NCBI GenBank assembly: GCA_033439295.1
Contig: JAVTLE010000010.1
Span: forward strand, 1,302,001 to 1,366,000
Length of the DNA stretch: 64,000 nucleotides
Direction of reading: 5' to 3'
Source of the DNA: Deuterostichococcus epilithicus
Lineage: Eukaryota; Chlorophyta; Trebouxiophyceae; Prasiolales; Stichococcaceae
The position numbers were made by a program, and so were the translations under genes. This document shows, piece after piece, positions 1 to 11,865 of this stretch (the stretch's first letter is position 1; the number at the start of each line of letters is the position of its first letter). Below the pieces are notes generated by a model. That model made no database searches and had not been told where the DNA came from. It worked only from the letters and a program-made list of their open reading frames with translations.

Positions 1-127
1 GACCGCGCCTCCCAAGCCGACAAATCGACCCCAGTGCCACCACACCACCTCGGCAAGGGGCGTGCACTGTCTGAAGCGGCAGGCAGCATCGAGCAAACCG
101 ATGAATCGCAAGTCTCCCTGGTCGCAG

Positions 128-3100
128 GCGTGGCAACAGAGTGCCAGCCGCTGTCGCGGTGGCCGGCGCTGCTGGGCGGCGCGAGCGGCAGCGGCGCGGA
201 GGTGCTGCTGGCATTTGCGGACCCCAGCCGCTCGCCGGCGCACCCCGGCTGGCCGCTGCGCNACGCGCTGCTGGCGGCGGCGGCGCGGCTGCGCCTGCGG
301 CGCCTGCGGGTGGTGTGCGTGCGGCGACGCAACCGCAGCACGGATGCCGACGCCAGCCTGCTGCTCGATGTAGCGCTGCCGGAGGTCCCAGAAGGTGAGA
401 ACATCATTCAGGACGATCCGACATGTGGAGTGGAAGCGAGCAAGAATCCATGCGCTCTCTGCTCTGCAGGGGGCGCATAGTTCTCAGCAACCTCGTGACC
501 TTGCCCTCCAAGCAGCTGCGATGGTGTGCAACACCTGCTTCAGTGTGGCTCCTATTCCGGCCTCGCAGGCTGGTGCGGCGAGCAGGGCGCAGCGCCCGCG
601 GCGGTGGGCTGGGAGGCGGGCACCCGCGGCAAGGCGGCCTCCCGCCAGGTGAGAAGCTTTGTTGCTTTCGTGCCGGGCGAGCCTCCTGAGAGACTGCGAG
701 CGCCATCTGCTGGACATGCTGCCTTGCTGCGCAGCCGCGGCAGCTCCTGCGCAGCGACGCACGCCGGCGTGGTGCAGGCCGCAAACGACATGGTCGGCGC
801 CGGCGGAGCCTCACGCCCCTGCTTGTCCCCTGCCGCCGCAGGTGGACCTGGGGGCGGCAATGGACGCCAGGCAGCTGGCGGAGGGCGCTGTCGACCTGAA
901 CCTGAAGCTCATGAAGTGGCGGGCGGCGCCGTCGCTCGACCTGGACAGCCTCGCGGCCACGCGCTGCCTGCTGCTCGGTGCCGGTGCGTCAGTCTGCCCC
1001 GCTCGTGCCTGTTCAAGGCCTCCTGCGATACTAATTTAAGTCCAAGCCAGACTTTGTATCCCTGCAAGGAAGCTCGCTGCTCACACACGTGGCTCAAGCA
1101 CGTCGGGCACCAGTCCCGTGAGGAGATTGCTCAGAGGTATCGAGTCTTATCTCAATAGTTCCATTTGCGCATTCTGAACCGTCTTGCATGTGCAGATGTG
1201 CCGTCGGTGCGGCACACAAAACAGCACACAAATCACCTCACATCTTGGGAGTCTGCCTGCCTGCCACCCTAGAGTCAATACGGATTCATCAGCACGGTCG
1301 CCGGCTTCCAGGCACATTGGGATGCGCGGTGGCGCGCACGCTCCTGGGCTGGGGCGTGCGCAGCATCACGCTCCTGGACAACTCGAACGTATCCTACAGC
1401 AACCCGGTGCGCCAGTCGCTGTACGCCTTTGCTGACTGCGTGGGGGGCGGCAAGCCCAAGGCCGCCGCAGCTGCGGCCGCCCTGCAGGCGCGCTGCTCAC
1501 ACCCTCCGCTCATTTGCACCCTTCACGCGTTGTGTCGTGATTTGGTGGGGTATGATCTGGGTGCATGGCGCCATGCCCTTCGTGCCCGCTACCGCCTCCC
1601 CTCCTGAACTCTCCAAAGCTCCAATTGCCTCGCGCCTGCCAGCATTCGTGACGCCGGGGCAAGTGCTCCCCTTGTGTGCTCTTGTAAGAACCCTGCCACA
1701 GACGAGCCTGCCCGCCTGGCTTCCCCCATGCAAGCGGTGGTGAGCGAAGGACATACTTCCAGGCTGTGTAGACACCCAATCCATCCACCACCATGTGACC
1801 GACAGGCCATCTACCCAAACGTGGACGCGCAAGGAGTGCACCTGAGCGTGCCGATGCCGGGCCACCTCATCAGCGAGGCCGAGGAAGCGGCCGTGCGGCG
1901 GGACGCCGAACAGCTGGAGCTGCTGATCCGCGAGCATGATGCGGTCTTCCTGCTGCTGGACACGCGGGAGGCGAGGTGCGCTGGGGGCTTACAAGCTGCC
2001 TTAGCAGATCTTACACAGCCAGAAACCCTCGTTTTGCTATTGGACGCGGGGGAGGCACGGAGCGCCGCCGGCACCGCGCGAGTGCCTCACCTCGAAGTGC
2101 ATGCAACGCCGGCACCCACCACACCAGACCGAGGTGTCAGCGGCTGACACGGCAGACCTGCTGGCCGCAACCTGTACTGCGAAAGTGCTGACCAAACCAG
2201 CTGCAGTCGCTCAGCAAGAGCAGCGCCTGCCGCAGTCCTCATGACCCGTATCTGCTGTTTGGCTTCACGCACAGGTGGCTGCCGACGCTGCTGGCGGCGT
2301 CCGCGGGGAAGCTGGCCATCAATGCGGCGCTCGGCTTCGACAGCTACCTGGTCATGCGCCACGGCGGCCCGCCGCTCCCGCCGCGCGAAGTGCCCGNCCT
2401 GCGGGACGGCGGTGCCGGGGCCGCAGACGGGCAGGCCGCCGCCGCNGGCGTGGGCGCCGCCACGGCAGCTTCGGACGCCGCGGCCGCCGCGCAGCCTGCA
2501 GCCGACGGCACGCTAGCTGCCGGCCCTGCCGCAGGCACGTCAGAGACTGCCGGCGGCGCGACCCCCACGGGCAGTGAAGCGGCGCCGGCGCAGGCCGGCG
2601 GCGCGGCCTCCGCCTCCGCAGAGGCTAGCGCACCCGGCGCATGTGACGGAGGCGCCGCCGCGTCGGCTGCAGCGCCGCGGCTGGGCTGCTACTTCTGCAA
2701 CGATGTGGTTGCGCCGCTGGATTCGACCATAGGCCGCGCGCTCGACCAGCAGGTAGGTTTCATAGCCCGACCTTCTCCACTGGCACGCACAGTCCGCGAG
2801 CGGCCTGCTTCCGCCCTGCTTCCTGCAGTTGCCCGCTTCTTGCAGCCTGTCTTTCGCTGTTGCGGCTCCTTTGGCTGCAGCGTTTTCCCGCGCTTGCAGC
2901 CCTGAAGCTGGCTGCTGCGGCCTGGCCAGCTGCCGTGCGGCGATGCACGAGCGCTCACCCACCACCCCCCTGCGCCGACGAGCTGGCCGAAGTTGGGGCA
3001 CCGTGCTGAGCTGTGGAGCGTCCATGCTGTGGTCTGCAGTGCACCGTGGCAAGGCCGGGCCTGGCGCCCATCGCGGGGGCGCTGGCTGTGGAGCTCATGG

Positions 3101-4323
3101 CCGCCACGCTGCAGGTGCAATCTGCGTTCGTGGTATGCAGATCCTCTCAGCCAGCCCAGCCCCAAGCACGCTGACCTCTGCGGAGCGGCTGCAGCCTGCA
3201 CTGTCCATGGCGCCGCCGCAAGCAGGAGGATGAGCTTCCACTGCAGGGCTGGACTGCTGCAGTGAGGTCGTGCCGCGAAGCGGCGGCTGCCCCGTGGGTG
3301 CCGGCCACATGTGCTGCAGCACCAGCGACTGGCCTCTGGCACAGCCACAAACCCCAACCCTCGCTCACCCACATGACCAGAACACCACGGGACACGCTGT
3401 CTGAGAGCCCCCGCTGCTGGAGGCCATTTCATTGCGCGGACCGGCGCCGCAGACAGGGCAGAGCCGTTGCATGGCTCTCCCGACCACGTGACCCCCCTGT
3501 GCCCCACCTCACGGCAGCGCCTCGGACCTGGGCCGCAGGCGGGCGCCGTCAACGACGCGGCGCTGGGCGCGCCGGGCCACATGGTGCGGGGGCAGCTGTC
3601 GGGCATTGGGCAGCTGGCGCTGCGCGGCGACGCCTTCTCGCAGTGCACCGCCTGCTCGCCCGCCGTCGTCGGCGCGCTGCGCGATCGCGGTTGGCCCTTC
3701 CTGCTGGCCGCGCTGCGGGTGCGCGGCGCAGTTCTTCAGAAAATTCGTTGTGGCGAGCGCGGCTGGCCCTTCCTGCAGGCCGCGCTGCGTGTGCACGGCG
3801 CAATTTCGGCTTGTGCCCAGTGTGGCTGTGTATCCCTGTGAGGCACAAGGCAAGAAGGAGCAGAGCACTCGTATAGGCATATGCTGCAGAGCACGGGGTC
3901 TCGTTCAGACCGGGCAGTCTCTTTCAGTCCTGGTGGCGGGTCTGGCCAACAGCTGGGAAGTGACCTGGGAGGAGTGCTGCATGCCGAGCTGGGTACGAGC
4001 TCAGCATGCCGGGACAGGCGTCTGGCAGCCAAGCTGGGACCTTGTGGCCCGGGCGGCAGAGTGGCAAGGCGACGGGTGGACAGCAGCCTCCAATGCAGCC
4101 TGCAGCGGCTTGCAGCTGCTGATACCGTCCAGCCTAGTTTGGAGGGTCTGGTTCATCCTGAGTTCGCAGTTTGAACGGCATGCAGGATCCCAAGATGCTG
4201 GAGGAGTTGACGGGACTGGCGGCCATGCACGCTGCCGCCGAGCTGGTGGACCTTGACTTTGACGACTCTGACGACAATGACAGCACTGTCGCGGTGAACC
4301 TGGACGAGTGGACAAACGTGTGA
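128..4323 (+). CDS. ATG7: ATG7, E1-like autophagy activating enzyme (5' partial)
   Basis: This enzyme activates ATG8 and ATG12 by adenylation and thioester formation and passes them to ATG3 and ATG10 in the cytosol. Exons, phase-checked: about 128-394, 569-648, 842-983, 1312-1487, 1806-1975, 2275-2752, 3040-3114, 3539-3718, 4186-4323; the beginning of the gene lies left of the window. Visible motifs are PGWPLR(N)ALL (N-terminal domain), [20 protein letters not shown] (nucleotide-binding loop), [37 protein letters not shown], the zinc pairs LGCYFC and QCTACS, and the catalytic Cys codon at 3040-3042 ([16 protein letters not shown]), which is the first codon of its exon. The tail is acidic ([11 protein letters not shown]), as in the family. 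An Ala/Gly-rich insert of about 90 residues (2363-2680) separates the MRHG and LGCYFC motifs. The intron after 1487 starts with GC. A micro-exon between 3114 and 3539 cannot be excluded. Confidence 0.95.
3683..3802 (+). repeat. Degenerate 72-bp-offset duplication of an ATG7 exon end with its 5' splice site
   Basis: Positions 3683-3730 and 3755-3802 match at 43 of 48 bases. The first copy is the 3' end of the penultimate ATG7 exon ([13 protein letters not shown]) plus its donor at 3719. The second lies in the following intron, still reads [13 protein letters not shown] in the same frame, and has its own GTGCAC donor. The 72-bp offset is a multiple of three. Confidence 0.9.
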
Positions 4324-4955
4324 GGTGCTGGCTTGGAGGGCTGGTTTGTGCAGCTTGGCGCCGATGTGTCAGTGTCTCGGCGGTGTCACCAGCGACAGCG
4401 ACAGGAACTGTCCTGTAGGCTGCAGGCATGTCTCTTGTGTCCATTACAAATATCTGATCTTTTGCATTTGCAAATTTGGATGTCACACTCTGGCAAGCAC
4501 GCATATATCAGTGCGACAACTGGAAAAGGCTGCCCCGCCAACAAGCGGAGGCACAATCTCAATCGAACAAAACCGGGAGTAGCTCATTCCTGAGCGACCC
4601 CACGCAATCCGCACACGCACACACTAAGGGTACACTTGCCTACAGCCTGCCACAGGGCTCAGCCCTGTGGATTCCACACCACCCACTGACCACCGATGCC
4701 TAGTCTTCTAAACTGCTCTACAGGTTCCGATATGGTTCAAACAAAGCACAGATTCTCAACTGTTCTGCCGTCGCGCCAAGCGTCACGCGACGCAACTACG
4801 TGCATTGGCCACCCTGCTTCGTTCAGGGCGCTAGCAGTTCCGCTCTCTTTAAGTATGGCCCATTGTGCAGCAGCACAAGCATGGCTGGTAATGCCACGCC
4901 ACTCTCCAGCACTCGCTCGAGCGAGGCTGGCTTTTGTTGCCCGATTTTGCTGGCC
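4324..4955. other. Convergent intergenic region between ATG7 and the anion transporter
   Basis: The 3' ends of two genes face each other here. It is noticeably less GC-rich than the exons, as expected for 3' UTRs. No conserved protein, RNA gene or mobile element was recognised. Confidence 0.6.
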
Positions 4956-7900
4956 TCAGTCGAACTGCTGCTTGGCGGAGCCATACAGGGCGAAGCCGAT
5001 GTAACCGGCCGTGTAGACGGTGGCCGCCATCCCGAAGACGGCGCTCCACGAGTGCGTGGCGTCCAGCAACAGGCCTGCAGGTGTCAAGGTCGAAGGGTGA
5101 GCACAGCAGTCACGAGCTGCCCAGCCGCAGGGTGGGCGCAGCAGTTATAAGCTGGAGTTGGAGCGCTGCAGCTGTGGAGCTGCCTGCGCTGCACCTGTCG
5201 CCACATGGACGACCCAGGAACAGCGGGCACCTGTGCCGATGATGCCGCCGATGCCGACGATGGAGGCGCAGGCGTTGGTGACGCCAAAGAGAATGCCTGC
5301 CCAACGCGGCGCAATGTCCTGGTGGTTGCTGCCCAGTCCAGCTGACTGGAAGCCGCCAAGCGCCAGCGTCGCCGACAGCAGCGCCACGCTCTGCACCATG
5401 CCATGGCCGTGGCCTGTGCACAGCAGCGGACAGTGGGTGAGGTTGGGACTGTAGCTTGTAATGCGTGCCCACCACACCGCACCTCAAAAAATTTGCGACT
5501 GCGCGTGATGGAGGCCTGGCGCCCATGGAAACCAACATCCATGGGGCACAGACAGCGCAGCGATGCACTGACGGTGATGATATGCGGTCGGGAGGTCGCC
5601 GCACCTTGGTCGGCTGCCAGGGCGAAGAGGCAGGCCGCAGGCCCCATGCTGCCAAGGCCCTGCATCAGCTTGCGCGTCAGCGTCTTGTCGATGCCCCAGT
5701 CGCCCACCATCTGCAGGGAGGACACGCTGCACATGTGGGCATCAGCAGCATGCACAGGAATGGCAGTCCGCCAAATTCAAGCAGTCGTACCCCGGCATGC
5801 AAGCTGACAGTAAAGCCCAGCACCGAGCATCCTGCTGGATTTGCCGGCGCCCCATTTGCATCAGCTATTTGCATAGAAAAGCACGCGTATTGTCCTTGCA
5901 AATCTCCACAGAGCTCCTGCAACGAACAAGGGCCCACCTTGTCGCCATAGTAGCCCGCGATGTTCGTGCACACCACGTTGAGGCCCCAGGGCAGCACCGA
6001 CAGCGCCGCTGAGTGACCCACGTCCAGGCCGAACTCCTGGGCGTAGTAGGTGGGCATCCTGCGAGGGCCAACAATGGAACATGGGTTGCTAGTTCCACGC
6101 ATAGGCCGAATCCCCATCGGGCAGCTTTGAAGCACAAGAAGCAGCACTGAATGGGCATGGAGGTGCGGCGGCGGCAGATGGCGAGTGCACCATGCCAAAG
6201 GTTCCCAGGCAACTGCCATGTTGCAACTGCCATGCTGCAAGCTCACCAGGAGAGGCAGATGAGTGGGCCCATGTTGTGGCTGCAGTGCAGCCACAGCAGC
6301 GCCAGCAGCGAGCGGGTGCGCACGAAGCGGCCCCACGGCACGTCGCTCAGCTTGACGGGCGCGTCGGCGCTCTCTGCCTTGACCTCGGCCTTATCTGCGG
6401 CGCCAGACTGATTCCCCTGAGATGCTGCAGCTCGGTGCCGCAAGTTCAACAGAGGGGCGTTGACAGGCAGCCTCAGCTCTGCTCTTGGAAATTGTGTCGT
6501 CAGCTCGCAGGCAATGGGGCACAACCGAGGAGCAGCTGGGGGCTGTTACAGACCCTGCACGCACCTGCCGAGGCCGTCGCGACGGGCGGCTTCGGCGGCT
6601 GCTCTGGTACGGTCGGCTGCCAGTAGGCGGACCAGGCAAGTCCGGTGGCGCCGCAGATCCAGAACACCCACTGCCAGCCCAGGTTCTCGATGAGCGCGGG
6701 GGCCACCACCAGCGCGGTGATGATGCCGACGGGGCCGCCAGAAAAGGCGATCGACAGGCTGGACGTCAGGTTGCCCTTTGGCACCCACCTACATGAGTGG
6801 ATGACAGCAGCCGGTCGATGCGATGACTTCGAACTGGTCATCCCGGGTTCAGCTGCAGCCATAACAGGCGGCTAGTGCATGGGTCGAGCTACAGGAAAAA
6901 CAGTCAGCTGCAGTGCTCACAGAAGCAGTCACGCCACAGCATACGGCAGTTATGCCACAGCATATGGCAGCGCGTGGCCTGCTCAAGAGACCCTGGAGCA
7001 CCCAGCGGAGGCTCGGCTCACTTGACGGACAGGGTGGAGCAGCGGGGGTTCACATCGTCAGCTGGTCGGTCAGCAGGGTTTACTTGGCGAGAAGGTCAGA
7101 CTTTTGAATATAGTGAGTATTTGATGGCAAGAGGGGAGTCTGATGCGAGGACTCACTTGGCAAACAGATTGGAGATGGCCGGGAAGGTGACACCCTCGCC
7201 AAAGCCCATGGCGGCGCGCGTCGCCAGCAGCGCTGGGAGATTGCCAGCCATTGCCGGCGTCAGCAGCGTGAAGGTGCTCCACACCACAGCGCCCCCGATA
7301 AGAACGGTCTTGGGGTTGAAGCGCGTCGCAGCGTACCCACCTGCAACGGCATGGTCATCAGGTTTGTCAGCTGCTGCAGTCTCCCCACCAGGCTAGTCCT
7401 CTGGGCCAGCCAAGGATGTTGACCTGTGTGTGATGGAGCAGCTACCCAGCACAGTGCTTGTGTCGCATGTGGTCACTCCTCAAGGGAACACAGGCTTTGG
7501 AGAGGGACGCCGACAAAAGACGGAGTGTCACAGCGGGTCCAGAGCCGCACCCATGAAGTTGGTGAGCGTGTAGCCGACGAAAAAGCTGGAAGAGATGGTG
7601 CCCTTGACCGAGTCTGACCACATGAATTGTTCGCCCATGGGACCAAGTGCAACGCTCATGGCCGCGCGGTCCACGCTGCAGATCATCGCTAGCAGGGCCG
7701 ACAGGCCCACCACCGCCTTCCAGTCAGCGTCCAACTCCTGCTCTGCCTCTGCCTCCGCCGGCACAACCTCTGCCTCCACCAGCACGGGTGGCTGCTCGGG
7801 TATGAGCTCGGGCTCGATCACTGCCACTTGCGCCGCCGGCTCGGCTGCCTTCTTGGGCGCTGCACACGCAGCAAACAAGCTTGTTGGTGAGCCCGGATGG

Positions 7901-8402
7901 GATGAAGGCGCCCCGCCTGGCGGTGGCCGGCCTGGAAAGGCTCGAGAACCACATAATATCGGGGCCACGACAAGATAGTTATGACAATCTTTTGCCTTTC
8001 TGGAGCCTCCGACCTTAGGCTAGACTCAGTGAACAGTGTTGACACGCTGCTCGACAAGACACAAGTCTCACCTGTTTTGCGCTGCCTGCGGCGAAACGGC
8101 ACGATCTTATTCTCGCCGATTTGGCGAATACGGACTAGATCCCACTCGGATAGGCTCAGAGGCTGCGCTTCCGTCTGCTGCTGCGTCCTGCTGGCTGTAG
8201 GCGCAGCGACGCGGCCTGGCTGCAGTGCGGCGCCCTTGCACAGGGTTTGCTGACCAGCCGACCGGCGATGGTGACACCTCAGTTGCGAACACCTGCCGCC
8301 CGACGGTCCGCACACCAGCCGCTGGCCCGCCAGCCTGCGGCTACTGCTGCTCATCGTCGCCGCCGGCTGTGCTGGCAGCTGCAGCGGTTGAAGTGGCGTC
8401 AT
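4956..8402 (-). CDS. PHT4/SLC17-like anion (phosphate) transporter, MFS, probably plastidial
   Basis: A major-facilitator transporter of the plant PHT4/ANTR (SLC17-like) group, expected to move phosphate or organic anions across the plastid envelope or thylakoid. Nine exons close in frame to 584 aa: 8402-8072, 7859-7551, 7340-7157, 6788-6565, 6424-6247, 6058-5938, 5710-5605, 5413-5231, 5074-4956. Family blocks are MICSVDRAAMSVALGPMGEQ (TM1), SFFVGYTLTNFMGGYAATRF (TM2 and loop), RAAMGFGEGVTFPAISNLFA, LGWQWVFWICG, LSWMPTYYAQEFGLDVG, SVLPWGLNVVCTNIAGYYGD and a final helix near AATVYTAGYIGFALYGS. The first about 100 residues are rich in Arg, Ser, Ala and Gln with few acids, fitting a transit peptide; an acidic/Glu-Pro stretch links it to TM1. 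The start is the first ATG of the open frame; a second ATG (MSSSSRR) lies 16 codons on. The exact substrate cannot be read from sequence. Confidence 0.9.
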
Positions 8403-9065
8403 GCTGCTATAACACGCTGCGGTCGTCCGCTGTCAGTCTTGACCCTGGCTGCGTAGGTGAGCCTGGATACCAGGCCTCCACTTCACCGGCTTCCGCTGGC
8501 GGGTGCAAGTGGCCTGTCGTCGGCTGCCGCCTCTTCTGCCTCGAATCTGACGCGTACAGCAGCAGACCAACGCGCTTGGCACAAGGGAGACCTGAAGCAG
8601 TGCCTGCTACGCTGAGGGATGCGGCGGGCTGATGCAGAAGTGAAGGCCTCGAATGCGACGGCAGTGCCACAAGCAGCCTGTTGCGGTGGTTACGTGCGCG
8701 AGCAAGGACGACCCGAAGTTGGGATCTGACAGTCTCGCTTGCGACAGTTGCCTCGAGCTGAGCTTGCGGAGAGCAGGATGAAAGAAATTTCCAATTCGCT
8801 TGGGTGCACTAGGAACTTCGATGGCGTGAGTGCGGCTTCGTCAGAGCAAACGCGCCGAGGGGAAAGGGTGGTCAGACTGGTGCGGGACCCAACAGCAGTG
8901 CTTTGAATCCTGTCATTCGTTCACGAGATCTCGGACGCTACAATGATTTGGTATGGGGACCCAGAAACCTTTTGCCTTTAGGGTTTTGGGCACATTGTTT
9001 CAGCTCATCAACTTTGACGTCCCTGCCCCATCACTGTGCCTAGACAAGGGCCACCAGCAAGCCTG
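8403..9065. other. Intergenic: transporter 5' flank and MRT4 3' flank
   Basis: The promoter/5' UTR of the transporter adjoins the 3' end of MRT4, both on the minus strand. Short open frames are present but lack codon bias or homology. Nothing else was recognised. Confidence 0.5.
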
Positions 9066-10879
9066 TCAAAACTCATCGACCATGGCGCCAGCGCCGCCAT
9101 CATCTTCATCTGATTCCTCATCCTCCGCCTCCCCCAGCACATCAAAGGTGCCTGCATGTTGCACGCGGTGCCAGCTTGTGAAGCCGCGGTGTCCTCAATG
9201 GACTGCACGAAGTACCAAATCCTGTAGGTTGGATGCTAGTGCATTATTGCAAGCTCCATGATGCGCAGGATGCAACTGCCAGCAGGGAGGCCCACCGTCC
9301 TCGTCCCATGCGGCCAGGAGCTGCATCTTAAACTCCGCCATCTTGACGTCGAAAATACGCAGAACGGCGGCCTGCGCAGCGTGATGCACAGCAGACGAGC
9401 TTGCGAAGGCGGTAAGGAATGCATACTTGCAGAAACACCATCAGATGAAAATGCAACCCCAAAGGGGGAACACGTGTTGGCAGTCATGGCGCTGCAGCTT
9501 CTGCCGACGCCTCGGGGTGGAGCCTCTCATCAGCTGCAGGGTGGAGGGCATCAGGTGCACCTGGTGGGCGGACAGGCGCTCGCCGGCAGAGCAGACCTTG
9601 AAGTCCGACACGACCTCCACCACGCCCTTGTTCAGCTTCGAGGGCACGCCGTGTTTCCGCAGCGTCGGCTCGAGCGTGTGCGGCAGCGGCCCTGCGCGGG
9701 CACCAACAGGACCGGTCCAAGTCTGCCAGCATCGTTCGATGATATAAAGTCCTACGCCCAGGCAAGTATGCAGAATGAGCTCGACAGCAGCGCTGTCATA
9801 TCAGTGCCTCAAAAGTAGTGCCGCAGGCATGGGGTTCAAGGTGGAAAATGCACCTAGGGGGCCTTCCAGCGGGCCCTCCTGCAGCTCAAAGTCTTCTGTG
9901 GCCTTGGCGCCGACCCGCGCAAAGTCCATCGCCTGCAGGGCGCAGACCACTGCCCACTCAACCGCAAGATAGAGATACTGATGGAAATACCGTGTGCTTC
10001 ACATCACCAAATTGAAAGGTTCATCATGCACCATGATGCTTGCCGCCGGTTGTGTCCTGCGGCTCGGCGGAAGGTGGCAGTCGTCGCATGAAATTGCTCA
10101 CCAGTGCAAGAAACTCGCATGGCGCACTGCAGAAGAGGGCCGTACCTGGAAGGTCCCAAACAGCTCGACGACCTGCTCCCGTGGCAGCGTCGTGAAGAAC
10201 AGGCCGACCTTACCCGCAATGCGCTCCGACAGCAGGTGCAGGTTGGCCTTGTGCTCGTCCTTCTCCGACTTGCCCAGCGCCACCTTCAGCACCTTATTGG
10301 AGCCCAGTAGGAACCTGCGGAAGTTGCGTTGCCGTTTGAGGGAGGCCTACCCCCGAAAGGGAGGTGTAACAGCACTTTTGCAGACCAATTGTCGAGAGAA
10401 AGATAGCCCTTGGGCCCTGCACTGCTGCAAACGTTGCCTGCAGTGCACCAGAAGCCAGTGAGCACATCGCACACCTGCTGTGCGTCTGAACCTGCTCCCG
10501 CAGCTCCTTGAATTTGTCATTGCGCATGTTCTGGTAGCCGAAAAGGTAGACATGAGGGTACCTGCGGGGCCATGTAGAACCTCGGTCGCAGAATGAATTT
10601 GCTGCTGCACTTGCTGCAGCAGGTCAATTGCACGCGGCGGCAGGCGGCGCTGGAGGCGGACTGAAGGGGGAAAATTGACTCACTCTTCCAGCAGCTTGTG
10701 CGCTGACACGATGAGGCCGCCCTTCCACTCCCGGGTCTTCTTCTTGACCTTTGAGAGTGTGACTGCGGCAGAAAGCATGTTGATGAGTGTGCGTGGCCGG
10801 CTTAGGACGCGGGCAGCCAGCAAACACAGGGGTCGAATCGCAACAACTCACCCAGCTTATTGCGCTTGCTGGCCGGCAT
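9066..10879 (-). CDS. MRTO4: MRT4/MRTO4, ribosome assembly factor related to stalk protein P0
   Basis: A nucleolar factor that occupies the P0 site on pre-60S particles during large-subunit maturation. Eight exons close to 244 aa (yeast and human proteins are about 235-240): 10879-10852, 10762-10684, 10561-10475, 10314-10146, 9932-9854, 9691-9561, 9371-9296, 9151-9066. It opens with MPASKRNKLVTLSKVKKKTR, close to the family start. Further blocks are VYLFGYQNMRNDKFKELREQ, RFLLGSNKVLKVALGKSEKD, GLFFTTLPREQVVELF, LRKHGVPSKLNKGVVEVVSD and AAVLRIFDVKMAEFKMQLLA. The C-terminus is acidic (GEAEDEESDEDD) and ends MVDEF. The exon ending at 9854 is taken to a GTGCAT donor, giving a near repeat GPLEGPLGPL; ending a few bases earlier is possible. 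Confidence 0.95.
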
Positions 10880-11865
10880 CTGGAAAGCGTGATACGCGCT
10901 CTACGTTGCTCCTATCGGCCTGTCAGACCGGATGCTGTCCGCGAGAAGTTCGCCCCTGCCTGCCGACTGTGTGCAGACGTCCAGCGCCTCTCACGTCGCT
11001 CAGGCTTTGAGACGTATTATAAGCCGTGGAAAGGTCTCCTTAAGTACTCACAGCCGCTCCGCGGTTGGCCGCAAGGTGGTCTGGCAGGCGGCCATGCACC
11101 GATGCCAAGCTCTCACGGCAACTCGCGTGCGCGTTGATCTCGACCGTCCGCAGGAACAGTTCGTCAACAAATAGCGTTTGCAATCTGACTTGATGTGCGC
11201 ACTGCAAGCAGCAGGTGGCAGCGGGGTCTCGGAGCAACTGTTCTGGCGGGACTGTGTCGGAAGCAGGCTGATCTGCGCAAACTGGCGCCTGTTGAGACTC
11301 ATTGCGGCATCGCAGAGCGCATTGCTTCCTTTCATGCATCACTGATCCATCCGTCTCGTGTGTCTGGCGCTCTGGCCCCTGTTGATGGCACTGCCTGAGC
11401 TGCCGAACATCACCCGCTTAGCTCAGCCCCGGAGTCGGATCCGTTGCATGCTGCAATCAGTGCAGCGCTCAGCGGACCACAACCGAACGTATAGCAGGCC
11501 TTGGCGTGGTCCATTGGCATGGCACGGCTGACAACGTTACACACCGCCACTCTCAGAATGCGCCCAGGCCCGCCCGCAGCGTTCCAGCAGCGGCATGGAG
11601 AAGTGGCCTCGGTCATCGACGGCTGGAACGCATGGCGAAAGCTCCAGCAGCAGGACCGCAGCGCGAGGAGGCAGCCCCTGTGCCAGGTGCCATCGATCAC
11701 GCAAGTCACGCGCCGCATGCATGCACGCGAAAACCGGCAGGAACTGTGCCTTCTGGCCAGCTTGCACATGTGAGACCATTTGAGCCGCAGTTCGGATACC
11801 CTGCGCACTGTCAGAAGGTGTGCTTGGTGCAACCTCAACTGACGCGCTGGATCTGATCGCAGGCG
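10880..11865. other. Divergent intergenic region (MRT4 / chorismate mutase)
   Basis: The two starts face away from each other across 986 bp, so both promoters should be here. An upstream exon encoding a plastid transit peptide for the chorismate mutase could hide in the right half: an AG acceptor directly precedes the chosen ATG at 11866. No convincing upstream exon could be fixed. Confidence 0.5.

Noticed and set aside
6903-6965. Short tandem repeat GCCACAGCATAYGGCAG in a transporter intron
   Set aside because: Only two 20-bp units, with no relation to exon edges; noted as ordinary slippage.
11410-11838. Minus-strand open frame in the MRT4/chorismate mutase gap
   Set aside because: No recognisable family and no splice context; treated as chance.
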